Position numbers and translations under genes: made by a program. A model generated the notes under the pieces. The model saw only the letters and a program-made list of their open reading frames with translations. It did not search any database and had not been told where the DNA came from. Shown one piece after another: positions 28,457 to 39,432 of a DNA stretch of 64,000 nucleotides (the first letter of the stretch is position 1; every line of letters begins with the position of its first letter). Source of the stretch: Modestobacter sp. DSM 44400 (GTDB lineage Bacteria; Actinomycetota; Actinomycetes; Mycobacteriales; Geodermatophilaceae); the NCBI RefSeq assembly GCF_900107175.1, contig NZ_FNOZ01000001.1:124001-188000 (forward strand), in the 5' to 3' direction.

Positions 28457-29560
28457 TCAGGCGAAGCGCTCCCCCGCACCTTCCGTCACTGCAGCAAGCA
28501 GCTCTTTCACGCGTTCGGCGTCGCCGACCGGGCACATCATCGTGACGTCGGCCGTGTGCACGACCACGCTGTCGCGCACGCCGACCAGGGCGACCAGGTG
28601 CGCGGGGTCGTCGCTGAGCACCACGTTGCCGCTGCTGTCGAGCAGCACGGTGAGCCCGCGGACGGCGTTGCCCGCCGCATCGGTCTCCAAGGTGTGCGCC
28701 AGCGCCGGCCAGGATCCGACGTCCAGCCAGTCGACGTCCAGGTCGACCACGGCCACCCGGCCGGGCTGGGTGGCCGCCGGCTCCAGCACCGCGTAGTCGA
28801 CGCTGATCTTCGGCAGCGTCGGGAAGACCTCGGCAAGGACGGCGTCGCGCTCCGGACCGGCCGGCGCCGCGACGATCGCCGCCAGCCCAGCCGCCGACTC
28901 CGGCAGGTGGTCGGCAAGGGCGTCGAGCACCGTCTGCGCGCGCCAGACGAACATCCCGGAGTTCCACACGTACTCGCCGCTGGCCAGATACTGCTCGGCG
29001 GTCGCCCGGTCCGGCTTCTCCCGGAACGACGCCGCCTCGGCCGCGCCCGGCACCTCGATCGGCGCGCCCTTCTGCACGTAGCCGAACCCCGTCGCCGGCG
29101 AGGTGGGGGTGACGCCGAGGGTGACCAGGGCACTCGGCCGGACGGCGAGCACGTCGTAGGCGGTGCGCAGCGCGTCGGCGAACCGTTCCACCGGCCGGAT
29201 CACGTGGTCGGAGCTGACCACGGCCAGCTCGGCGTCGGGGTCGACGTCGGCGACCAGCGCGGCGGCCAACCCGACTGCGTTGGCGGTGTCCCGGGCAACC
29301 GGCTCGAGCACCAGCCGGTCGGCGCCGAGCTCGGGCAGCGCGGCGCGCACCAGGTCGCCGTACCGGGCGGCGGTGCAGACCCAGATCTGCTCCGTCGGGA
29401 GCACCGCCTGCAGCCGAGTGAACGCCTCGGCCAGCAGGCTGTGCGCTCCCCCGCCGTCGGCGTCGGCGATGACGTCGAGCAGCTGCTTGGGCCGCTGCGC
29501 CCGGGACAGCGGCCACAGCCGCATCCCCGATCCCCCCGCCATGATCACCGCGTGTCGCAT
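28457..29560 (-). CDS. manC: Mannose-1-phosphate guanylyltransferase
   Basis: 367-residue GDP-mannose pyrophosphorylase without the second isomerase domain of bifunctional forms. The signature GGSGMRLWPLSRAQRPKQ lies at residues 9-26, then VSSDHVI, FGYVQKG, FREKP and DWLDVGSWPAL. With manA and manB in this window the full route from fructose-6-phosphate to GDP-mannose is present. ATG at 29560 is 4 nt after the wbbL stop, so it is in the wbbL operon. Confidence 0.95.
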   Translation of the reverse strand: MRHAVIMAGGSGMRLWPLSRAQRPKQLLDVIADADGGGAHSLLAEAFTRLQAVLPTEQIWVCTAARYGDLVRAALPELGADRLVLEPVARDTANAVGLAAALVADVDPDAELAVVSSDHVIRPVERFADALRTAYDVLAVRPSALVTLGVTPTSPATGFGYVQKGAPIEVPGAAEAASFREKPDRATAEQYLASGEYVWNSGMFVWRAQTVLDALADHLPESAAGLAAIVAAPAGPERDAVLAEVFPTLPKISVDYAVLEPAATQPGRVAVVDLDVDWLDVGSWPALAHTLETDAAGNAVRGLTVLLDSSGNVVLSDDPAHLVALVGVRDSVVVHTADVTMMCPVGDAERVKELLAAVTEGAGERFA

Positions 29561-29564
29561 CCGA

Positions 29565-31801
<2,237 letters not shown>

Positions 31802-31806
31802 GCACC

Positions 31807-33753
31807 ATGACCACGACCGACTCCGCGGTGTCGCCCGAGCGGGTCAGTGAGCCCTCGGCCGCCGACCTCTCCTCCCAGAAGGCAGTCACCCTGCTCCAGC
31901 GGGTCATCCTGCCCCGCCCCGGTGACCCCCTGAAGGTCCGCTCGCTGTACGTCGACGAGGAGCGCGCCAAGCGGGTCAAGTCCGCTTCGCGTTCCGAGGC
32001 GACCGTCGCCGCCGGGAACGAGGTCTCCTTCGCGACGTACTTCAACGCCTTCCCGGCCAGCTACTGGCGCCGGTGGACGGTGCTGCCGACCGTCATCCTC
32101 GGCCTGGACGTCTCCGGCCCCGGGCGCATCGACGTCTACCGGTCCAAGGCCGACGGAAGCGTCATCCACGTCACCGGCGTGGCCACCTCGGGCGAGCGGC
32201 GCCGGCTGGAGTTCGATCTGGACCTGACGCCGTTCGAGGACGGCGGCTGGTACTGGTTCGACGTCACCGCCGACGACGGCACCTTCACCCTCCACCAGGG
32301 GGCGTGGTCGGCCCCCCTGGCGCCGTCCGACGAGACCCGCCTCTCGATCGGCATCTGCACCTTCAACCGACCCGACGACTGCGTGGCCGCTCTACAGGCG
32401 CTGGCCGACGATCCCGTCGTCGTCGAGCTGATCAACCGGGTCGTCGTCGCCGACCAGGGCAACAAGAAGGTCCGTGACGCGACCGGGTTCGCGGCCGCGG
32501 CGGCGGCCCTGGGCGACCGGATGCTGCTGGTCGAGCAGCCGAACTTGGGCGGCAGCGGCGGCTTCTCGCGCACGATGTACGAGATGCAGACGTCGACCGA
32601 CGCCACGCACCACATCTTGCTCGACGACGACGTCCAGCTCGAACCGGACAGCATCGCCCGCGCCTACGCGTTCGCCCGCTTCGCCAAGCGGCCGATGCTC
32701 GTAGGCGGTCAGATGCTCGCCCTGCAGGACCGGTCAGTCCTGCACACCATGGGCGAGGTCGTCACCATGGACAAGTTCTTCTGGCGGGCGGCCCCGAACA
32801 CCGAGTACGGGCACGACTTCGCCAGGAAGAGCCTGCGCAAGTCGCCTCAGCTGCACCGGCGCATCGACGTCGACTACTCCGGCTGGTGGATGTGCCTCAT
32901 CCCCCGCGTGGCGATCGAGCAGCTCGGTCTGGCCCTGCCGCTGTTCATCAAGTGGGACGACGCCGAGTACGGCATCCGCGCCGGCGAGCGGGGCTTCCCG
33001 ACCACGACGCTGCCGGGCGTTGCGGTGTGGCACCTGTCCTGGAGCGACAAGGACGACACCGCGGGGTGGCAGGCCTACTTCCACACCCGCAACAGGCTGG
33101 TCGCGGCTGCGCTGCACAGCCCGTACAAGCGGGGCGGGTCGCTGCTGCGGGACACCTTCAAGTTCGACCTGAAGTTCCTGATCATGCTGCAGTACGCCAC
33201 CGCGTCGCTGCACCACCGGGCGTACGAGGACTTCCTCGCCGGCCCCGACCGGCTCTTCCCGCTGCTGCCCACCGCCCTGCCGACGGCGCTGGAGCACCAG
33301 GGCGACTACCCCGATGGCCGAGTGGTCGCCTCCTCCTCGGACCTGCCCCTCCCGTCCATGGGAGCGGTCAAGGCGGAGCGGTTCATGAAGCCGCCGACCA
33401 CCCCGGGGACCATCGGCCGCACCCTGCTGGCCGCGCTGTCGCACAACCTGCGCGCCCCCAAGCCGGGCACCGCCGAGCGGCCGGAGATGAACATCTCCGC
33501 CCAGGACGCCCGCTGGTTCCTGCTGTCGCGGCTCGACAGCGCGACCGTGGGCACGGCTGATGGCCGTGGTGTCACGTTCCGCCGTCGGGAGCCCGACACC
33601 TTCTGGCGGATGCTGCGACAGTCGGTCCGACTGCACGCCCGGTTGCTTCGCGAGTTCCCGGCGCTCCGTGAGCAGTACCGGGAGCACCTGGACGAGCTGA
33701 CCTCGCTGGAGAACTGGGGCAAGGCCTTCGCCGGGGACGTCAGGGGCGCGTGA
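31807..33753 (+). CDS. glfT2: Galactofuranosyltransferase GlfT2-like
   Basis: 648-residue processive galactan polymerase of the GlfT2 type, which adds alternating beta(1-5) and beta(1-6) galactofuranose units at the inner membrane face. An N-terminal beta-barrel part (about 1-170) precedes the GT-A fold. The metal-binding DDD is at residues 273-275, the catalytic-base region WDDAEYG at 383-389, and WHLSW near 408. The C-terminal helical region is complete. ATG at 31807 has a GGAGGA site. Its last 14 bases overlap the 3' end of the convergent glfT1-like gene. Confidence 0.95.
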   Translation: MTTTDSAVSPERVSEPSAADLSSQKAVTLLQRVILPRPGDPLKVRSLYVDEERAKRVKSASRSEATVAAGNEVSFATYFNAFPASYWRRWTVLPTVILGLDVSGPGRIDVYRSKADGSVIHVTGVATSGERRRLEFDLDLTPFEDGGWYWFDVTADDGTFTLHQGAWSAPLAPSDETRLSIGICTFNRPDDCVAALQALADDPVVVELINRVVVADQGNKKVRDATGFAAAAAALGDRMLLVEQPNLGGSGGFSRTMYEMQTSTDATHHILLDDDVQLEPDSIARAYAFARFAKRPMLVGGQMLALQDRSVLHTMGEVVTMDKFFWRAAPNTEYGHDFARKSLRKSPQLHRRIDVDYSGWWMCLIPRVAIEQLGLALPLFIKWDDAEYGIRAGERGFPTTTLPGVAVWHLSWSDKDDTAGWQAYFHTRNRLVAAALHSPYKRGGSLLRDTFKFDLKFLIMLQYATASLHHRAYEDFLAGPDRLFPLLPTALPTALEHQGDYPDGRVVASSSDLPLPSMGAVKAERFMKPPTTPGTIGRTLLAALSHNLRAPKPGTAERPEMNISAQDARWFLLSRLDSATVGTADGRGVTFRRREPDTFWRMLRQSVRLHARLLREFPALREQYREHLDELTSLENWGKAFAGDVRGA

Positions 33754-34639
33754 ACCTCTCCCGCCGCCCGGCCCGGGTGAGGCGCAGCCAACTGCGCCAG
33801 GCACCCGGGTCGCGGCGGTGGACGAGGAAGAAGTAGGAGAAACGCACCCACTCGAGGGGCAGCAGCCAGCGCATGCCCGGCTGGGCCATCAGGTAGCCGC
33901 GGTTGCGATAGGTGAAGAAGCGCTTGACCTCGTCGGTGGGGTACTGCGCCGACAGCCGGCCGCCCAGGATGGGCTCGAACTCGCTCGTGCCCTGCGGGTG
34001 CAGGTACGCCGCCTGGACGGCGGTGCCGAACGACAGCCCCGAGCGCACGAGTCGCCGGTGGACCTCGGTCTCGTCCCCCCGGAAGAACAGCCGGTAGTCC
34101 GGGACACCGACGACGTCGAGAGCGGCGGCGGTGAACAGGGCCCCGTTGAACAGCGACGCGTAGGAGGGCAGCACCTCCAGACCGCTGAAGTCGCTGCGGG
34201 CCCGTCGCCAGCGCAGCCCGCGGCGCAGGGGGAAGGCCAGCCGGTCGGGGTCGGACATGTCGGTGACCAGGGGTGAGACCTCGGCAAGGCCGTGCCGCCT
34301 CGCCGTGGCCAGCAACGTGGCCAGCACCGTGTCGTCCGCCGGACGGCCGTCGTCGTCGGCGCACCAGACCCAGTCCGCGCCCAGCGCCAGCGCGTGCAGC
34401 ATCCCCAGGGCGAACCCGCCGGCACCGCCGAGGTTGCGCTCACTGGGCAGGTAGGTGACCGGCAGGCCGCTGGCGTCCACCACGTCACGGGCCGGCTGGT
34501 CGGGACCGTTGTCCACCACGACCACGTGGTCCACCGGCCGCGTCTGGCCGGCGATGGCCGCCAGGCTGAGGGCCAGCAGCCGCTGCCGGTGTCGGGTGAC
34601 GATGACCGCCACCACCCGGTCGCCGTCGGGAGTGCTCAC
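33740..34639 (-). CDS. glfT1: GlfT1-like galactofuranosyltransferase (GT2)
   Basis: 299-residue GT2 enzyme. It has TRHRQRLLALSLAAIAGQ at the start, VVVDNGPDQPA, NLGGAGGFALGM, the CADDDGRP metal site at about 93-100 and FFRGDETEVHRRL. Its place directly downstream of Wzm and Wzt ABC genes matches the Mycobacterium order Rv3783-Rv3781 around GlfT1 (Rv3782), which adds the first galactofuranose units to the rhamnose linker. GTG at 34639 overlaps the wzt stop by GTGA. Assignment rests on motif and context; another Galf or sugar specificity is possible. Confidence 0.82.
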   Translation of the reverse strand: MSTPDGDRVVAVIVTRHRQRLLALSLAAIAGQTRPVDHVVVVDNGPDQPARDVVDASGLPVTYLPSERNLGGAGGFALGMLHALALGADWVWCADDDGRPADDTVLATLLATARRHGLAEVSPLVTDMSDPDRLAFPLRRGLRWRRARSDFSGLEVLPSYASLFNGALFTAAALDVVGVPDYRLFFRGDETEVHRRLVRSGLSFGTAVQAAYLHPQGTSEFEPILGGRLSAQYPTDEVKRFFTYRNRGYLMAQPGMRWLLPLEWVRFSYFFLVHRRDPGAWRSWLRLTRAGRRERFTRP

Positions 34640-35403
34640 TGCCGTGAGGTCCGGTAGGCGGCCAGGACCTCCTCCAGCTCTCCCTGCTGCCGCACCCGGC
34701 CGTGTTCCATCCAGATGGCGGTGTCGCACAGCTCGCGGAGGAACTCGTCGGAGTGGGAGGCGAACACCAGCAGCCCGGCCCGGTCCACGAGCTCGGAGAG
34801 GCGGCGCTTGGACTTCTCCAGAAAGGCCGCGTCGACGGCGCCGATGCCCTCGTCGAGGAGCAGGATCTCCGGGTCGATGCTCGTCACGACACCGAGGGCG
34901 AGCCGGACCCGCATGCCCGTGGAATAGGTGCGCAACGGCATGCCGAGGAAGTCGCCGAGCTCGGTGAACTCCGCGATGTCGTCGACCCGGGTCTCCATCT
35001 GCTTTCGGGTCATGCCGAGGAAGAGGCCGCGGATCATGATGTTCTCGATCCCGGAGATTTCCGGGTCCATGCCCACGCCCAGGTCGAAGACCGGCGCGAC
35101 GCGACCATGGATCTCCGTCACCCCGCGGGTCGGTTCGTAGATGCCGGCGAGCAGACGCAGCAGGGTGGACTTGCCGGCGCCGTTGTGCCCGACCAGACCG
35201 ACCCGGGCGCCGTGTTCCAGGTGCAGACTGATGTCGCGCAACGCTTCGATGATCGGCACCCGCGCCCCGCTGTCGATGTTGCCACCGACCAGCCCCATCA
35301 CCGTCTTCTTCAGCGAGCGGCTCTTGGCGTCGAAGATGGGGAAGTCGACGGACGCGTCCTTGGTGAGGATGCTGACCTGCTGACTGCTCGTGGACACGTT
35401 CAC
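34636..35403 (-). CDS. wzt: ABC transporter ATPase for polysaccharide export (Wzt type, short)
   Basis: 255-residue ATP-binding subunit. Walker A GHNGAGKSTLLRLL, signature YSTGMRVRLALG, Walker B ILLLDEGIGAVD and the switch FASHS are visible. There is no C-terminal carbohydrate-binding domain of E. coli O9a Wzt, so it resembles Rv3781 and should export a lipid-linked glycan without reading its end group. GTG at 35403 overlaps the wzm stop as GTGA; an in-frame TTG at 35409 is less likely. Confidence 0.92.
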   Translation of the reverse strand: MNVSTSSQQVSILTKDASVDFPIFDAKSRSLKKTVMGLVGGNIDSGARVPIIEALRDISLHLEHGARVGLVGHNGAGKSTLLRLLAGIYEPTRGVTEIHGRVAPVFDLGVGMDPEISGIENIMIRGLFLGMTRKQMETRVDDIAEFTELGDFLGMPLRTYSTGMRVRLALGVVTSIDPEILLLDEGIGAVDAAFLEKSKRRLSELVDRAGLLVFASHSDEFLRELCDTAIWMEHGRVRQQGELEEVLAAYRTSRQ

Positions 35404-36230
35404 ACCCAATACGCGACGCGGGACCGGTACTTGCGAAGGACGAACAGGGCCAGCGCCCAGCCCACGACGGTGATCGCGAGGACCACGATCCAGTGCCGCG
35501 GGACCTGGTCCTGACCGAGCATGGGCGCCCGGATGATCTCCACGAAGTGCAGTAGCGGGTTGAACTCCGCCAGCCGGGCACGCTCGGCGATCGAGGGGTT
35601 CGGGCTGTTCAGCAGGTCGCCGTAGATCCAGACGATCGGCGTCAGGAAGAACAGCAGTTGGACCACGCTCTGGGTGATCGGCGTCAGATCACGGAAGCGG
35701 GTCGTCACGATGCCGAACAGCAGCGCGACCCACGCGCCGTTGAGCGCCAGGAGCACGAAGGCCGGGATCGCGGCGAGGTCGGTCCAGTGCAGCGGCTGCG
35801 GGAACACGATGAGCATGACCGCGTAGACGAGCAGGTTGTGGGCGAACAGCAGGGTCTGCCGCCAGACCAGCCGGTACACGTGCACGCTGAGCGGTGAGGG
35901 CAGGTGCTTGATCAGGCCCTCGTTGGCGATGAAGACCTCGGCGCCCTCGGTGATGCACCCGCTGATGAACGCCCAGACGATGAACCCGACCAGGATGTAG
36001 GGCAGCTGCACCGAGAGGTCGTTGCCGAACAGGCCGGCGTAGAGGATTCCCAGGGCGATCGCGGTCACCGCCATGCTGATCGTGATCCAGATGGGACCGA
36101 GCATCGACCGGCGATAGCGCTGGCGGATGTCCTGCCATCCCAGGTGCCCCCACAGGGGACGCATGGCCCAGCCGTTCCTGAGATCAGCCAGCGCGCGCCC
36201 GAGAGTGACGGTCGCAGTCACTGCAGCCAT
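35400..36230 (-). CDS. wzm: ABC-2 type polysaccharide export permease (Wzm type)
   Basis: 276-residue inner-membrane permease with six predicted spans. The family start is present as WGHLGWQDIRQRYRRSMLGPIW, then several spans and the LTPIVWIYGDLL segment and FNPLLHFVEIIRAP. Paired with Wzt it should carry lipid-linked galactan across the membrane, as Rv3783 does. ATG at 36230 follows a TAGCGT box by 7 nt. First gene of the wzm-wzt-glfT1 operon. Confidence 0.93.
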   Translation of the reverse strand: MAAVTATVTLGRALADLRNGWAMRPLWGHLGWQDIRQRYRRSMLGPIWITISMAVTAIALGILYAGLFGNDLSVQLPYILVGFIVWAFISGCITEGAEVFIANEGLIKHLPSPLSVHVYRLVWRQTLLFAHNLLVYAVMLIVFPQPLHWTDLAAIPAFVLLALNGAWVALLFGIVTTRFRDLTPITQSVVQLLFFLTPIVWIYGDLLNSPNPSIAERARLAEFNPLLHFVEIIRAPMLGQDQVPRHWIVVLAITVVGWALALFVLRKYRSRVAYWV

Positions 36231-36237
36231 GCCGCGA

Positions 36238-36243
36238 ACGCTA
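36238..36243 (-). promoter_or_regulatory. Candidate leaderless -10 box for wzm-wzt-glfT1
   Basis: TAGCGT on the minus strand ends 7 nt before the wzm ATG. It is the same hexamer and spacing as the rmlB box. Confidence 0.4.
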
Positions 36244-36406
36244 CATGGGCGGGGGCGGCGACCCGGCCGGTGACGCGTCCCGGTGAGGCAGGCGGGACCA
36301 GTGTGGTGGGACGTCGTACGGAAGACCTGCGGACGGCCGGGAGCAGGCGGACGCTGACGTACCGTTGCGCTGATCGCCCTGGATCCCCAGAGACTGGACC
36401 CCGTTC

Positions 36407-38410
36407 GTGAGTTTGCACGCCTTCGTCATCCCGGTGGTCAGCTTGCTGGCCCTCTCCCTGCCCGGAATGGCGTTGGGTCTACTGGCCGGTCTTCGCCCCA
36501 GCACCGCCCTGGCGTGCTCCCCGGTGTTCAGCTACGGGGTCATCACGACCTCAGCGACGGTCGCCTCCTTCCTGCCTTTCTCCTGGAATCCGGTGGCCCT
36601 GGTCGTGGCCACCGGATTGGCCGGGCTGCTGGTCGTCGCCGCCCGCCTTGCCACCGGACGCGCCCGCCCGTGGCGCGAGCGCCTGGCGATCGAGCGCCCG
36701 CAGCGACCCAGCCTGCGCGGCCTGCTCGTCGCCGGTGGGGTGGCGGGCGGCGGGCTCCTGTCGGCCGGGGTGCTCCTCGCCGGCTTCGGCCGCCTGGGGG
36801 CCCCCAATCAGGACTGGGACTACGTGTTCCACGCGAGCGCGGTGCGCCTCATCGCCGACTCCGGGGACCTGGCACCGACCGCGATGCGGCAGATCAACGA
36901 CTGGGAATCCACGTCGTTCTACTACCCCAACACCTTCCACGGGCTGGCCGCCGTCGTCGAGGACCTCACCGGCGGCACGGTGTTTGAGGTGCTCAACAGC
37001 CAGGCGATGCTGGTCTGCCTCGTGGCCGGCCTGGGCCTGGCGGGGCTGCTCCACCGACTGGGCGCGCCGCTGGCCGTCACCGCCACCGCGCCCGTCCTGC
37101 TGGCCGGGTTCGCGAGCTTTCCCTACGACGTGCTCTGGCGCGGTCCCCTGCTGCCCTACGCGGCCGGGGTGGCCGCCATCCCAGCCTTCCTGCTGGTGCT
37201 CGACATCGCACTGTCGCGGCGGAGCCCGGCGCTGACCCTGCTGTTCGGGCTGAGCGCGGCGGGTCTGCTGGGGCTCCACCCCAGCACGGCCTTGTCGGCG
37301 GGGATCTTCGTGATCGTCTACTTGCTCGTGCGCTGGGTGCGGTCCCCTCGCACGGTCGCCCCTGACCTGCTGGTGCTCGTGGCCGCGGGCGTGCTGGCCG
37401 TCGCCGCCGCCGTACCGGCCATCCGGGGCGCCATCACCACCGGTGAGGCCGCAAACATCGACTGGCCGGCCGTGGAGTCCCCCGGTCAGGCAGCCGGCGA
37501 CCTGCTGCTGCTCAACCACGAGGCCCCGGCCCCGCAGTACTGGCTGGCGGCGCTGCTCGTCGTGGGGCTGCTGACCGTGGTCCGGGCGCGGTACATGTGG
37601 GGCTGGCTCGGCGGTGCGGCGGTCACCTTCGGGCTGTTCGTGATGGCCGCGGCTTCGGACAGCCAGCTGGTCGCCGCCGTCACCGGCCCCTGGTGGAACG
37701 ACCGGTGGCGGTTCGCCGCGCTCACCGTCCTCGGCTTTGCGCCGCTGGCTGCACACGGGCTGTGGACCCTCGCGCAGACGGCGCAGCGCGGATTCCGCCG
37801 GGTGCTGGGTGCCCGGGGCCGACGGGTCACCGTCCGGACGGCGACCGGGGCCCTGGTCGCGGCGGGCCTGCTCCTGGTCGTCGCCGGGTCCAACGGTCTC
37901 TACGCCGGTAGCAACGCCACGCGGGTGGAGCCGAACTACCGGCAGGAGCGGACGCTCAACGCCACGGAGGTGGCCGCCATGCTGTGGCTGGCCCGGCACT
38001 CGAGCGGCGGCACGATCATGAACGACTCCAAGGACGGATCGGCGTACCTCTCAGCCGTCGCGGGGTTGCACCCGCTCTTCGGGCACATCGTGGAACCACG
38101 CGTCATCCCGACCATGGGACCCACGCAGCAGCTGCTCCTGGAGCACTTCAACTGCCTGGACTCCGACGCCGACGTCCGGGCGGCCGTGGAGGAGCTGGAC
38201 ATCCGCTACGTGTTCCTCGGCAGCGGCTACGTCCGGCCGGACTTCGGCCGGGTGCCCGGCCTGGTGGGCGTCGACGAGTCACCGTCCCTGGAGCTCGTCC
38301 ACACCGCGCCCGGCGTGCAGGTCTACGCCGTGGACCTGAGCCCGAACGAGACGGCGCCGATTCCGGCGTGCACGCTCCCGGGGCCCAACCTGACCGACCC
38401 CACCGGCTGA
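36407..38410 (+). CDS. DUF6541-type membrane glycosyltransferase, Rv3779-like
   Basis: 667-residue polytopic membrane protein with about 11-13 spans, a hydrophilic loop with HASAVRLIADSGDLAP and DWESTSFYYPNTFHG after the second or third span, and an external C-terminal domain of about 150 residues. The length (Rv3779 is about 666 residues) and position beside the wzm-wzt-glfT1 unit match Rv3779 of M. tuberculosis, a GT-C-type enzyme involved in adding galactosamine to the wall arabinogalactan. It probably uses a polyprenyl-phospho-sugar; the sugar cannot be told. Start GTG at 36407. It is divergent from wzm. Confidence 0.8.
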   Translation: MSLHAFVIPVVSLLALSLPGMALGLLAGLRPSTALACSPVFSYGVITTSATVASFLPFSWNPVALVVATGLAGLLVVAARLATGRARPWRERLAIERPQRPSLRGLLVAGGVAGGGLLSAGVLLAGFGRLGAPNQDWDYVFHASAVRLIADSGDLAPTAMRQINDWESTSFYYPNTFHGLAAVVEDLTGGTVFEVLNSQAMLVCLVAGLGLAGLLHRLGAPLAVTATAPVLLAGFASFPYDVLWRGPLLPYAAGVAAIPAFLLVLDIALSRRSPALTLLFGLSAAGLLGLHPSTALSAGIFVIVYLLVRWVRSPRTVAPDLLVLVAAGVLAVAAAVPAIRGAITTGEAANIDWPAVESPGQAAGDLLLLNHEAPAPQYWLAALLVVGLLTVVRARYMWGWLGGAAVTFGLFVMAAASDSQLVAAVTGPWWNDRWRFAALTVLGFAPLAAHGLWTLAQTAQRGFRRVLGARGRRVTVRTATGALVAAGLLLVVAGSNGLYAGSNATRVEPNYRQERTLNATEVAAMLWLARHSSGGTIMNDSKDGSAYLSAVAGLHPLFGHIVEPRVIPTMGPTQQLLLEHFNCLDSDADVRAAVEELDIRYVFLGSGYVRPDFGRVPGLVGVDESPSLELVHTAPGVQVYAVDLSPNETAPIPACTLPGPNLTDPTG

Positions 38411-38487
38411 CCCGGACCGCTCACGCGGACGGGCCGGCTGCGCACGGGCTGGATCGCCGAGACCGACGGTCCAGCGACGGACGTCGG

Positions 38488-39432
38488 TCAGCGCGGGTTC
38501 GACGTCCCCCCGGCGGACTGGCGCAACCGGCCGAGCTCGTCGCGGAGCCCACCGAAGCCGTGGTCGAGCAACACCCGCACCGCCCCCAGCTTGCGCTTGC
38601 GCACCGCCACCGGCAGGTAGGTCAGCGCGTGCATCCGGGACGACGCGTGCAGCCGGGCAGCCCGGGCCGCACGGGTCCAGCCGAGCTTCTCGAGCTCGGC
38701 CGCGGCACCGAGGAAGAACGCCCGCTCTTCACGGAACCGGCTGCCCTCGACGGCCCGCCACGAGCTGTCGCTGCCGCCGTGGCGACGGTAGGCGAAGCAG
38801 GTGGTGGGGTCGACGACGAGGGACTCACCGCGCATGACCAGGTCCAGCACGAGCGCGAGGTCCTGGACGACGTCCAGCCCGGGGCGGAAGCCGATGGCCC
38901 GCACCTTCTCCACGTCGAAGACCAACGAGGGGAAGTACAGCCAGTTGCCCCGCAGGAGGCTGCGTGCCAGCTCCTCCCCCGACATGGACGCGCGCTGGGA
39001 CAGCTTGGGCGCATAGAGGCGCTTCTTGGTCTCGTCGACCAGCGTGCGGGACTCGACGCCGTGCTCGTCGATGACCTTCACGCCGGGCTGGATGACCGCC
39101 GCCTCCGGGAACGCTGCCCGGGCCCGGGTCACCACGGACACGTACTCCGGCATCAGCAGGTCGTCGGCACCCAGGATGACCACGTCCTGCTCCGTGGCGA
39201 GGGTCATGCACTTTTCGTAGTTCTTGTTCGCGCCGAGGTTCTGCTCGTTGCGAACGTAGGTGACCCGCTCGTCGTCCAGGGCACCGAACCACTCCGCCAC
39301 CGAGGGGTCGGGGTAGCCGTCGTCCACGACGGTCAGGCGCCAGCCGGGGTCGGTCTGGGTGAGCACGCTGGTGACCGTCTGCCGCAGCATGTCGGGGTCC
39401 CCGTAGAACGGGATCATGATGTCGAGCGTCAT
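38488..39432 (-). CDS. Family 2 glycosyltransferase
   Basis: 314-residue GT2 enzyme. MTLDIMIPFYGDPDMLRQTV is at the start, then TVVDDGYPDPS, NEQNLGANKNYEKCM and LGADDLLMPEYV with the metal-site Asp pair. It has no membrane span. Acceptor and donor sugar are unknown; context is surface glycan assembly. ATG overlaps the flippase stop as ATGA, so it is co-made with the flippase. Convergent with the DUF6541 gene. Confidence 0.85.
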   Translation of the reverse strand: MTLDIMIPFYGDPDMLRQTVTSVLTQTDPGWRLTVVDDGYPDPSVAEWFGALDDERVTYVRNEQNLGANKNYEKCMTLATEQDVVILGADDLLMPEYVSVVTRARAAFPEAAVIQPGVKVIDEHGVESRTLVDETKKRLYAPKLSQRASMSGEELARSLLRGNWLYFPSLVFDVEKVRAIGFRPGLDVVQDLALVLDLVMRGESLVVDPTTCFAYRRHGGSDSSWRAVEGSRFREERAFFLGAAAELEKLGWTRAARAARLHASSRMHALTYLPVAVRKRKLGAVRVLLDHGFGGLRDELGRLRQSAGGTSNPR

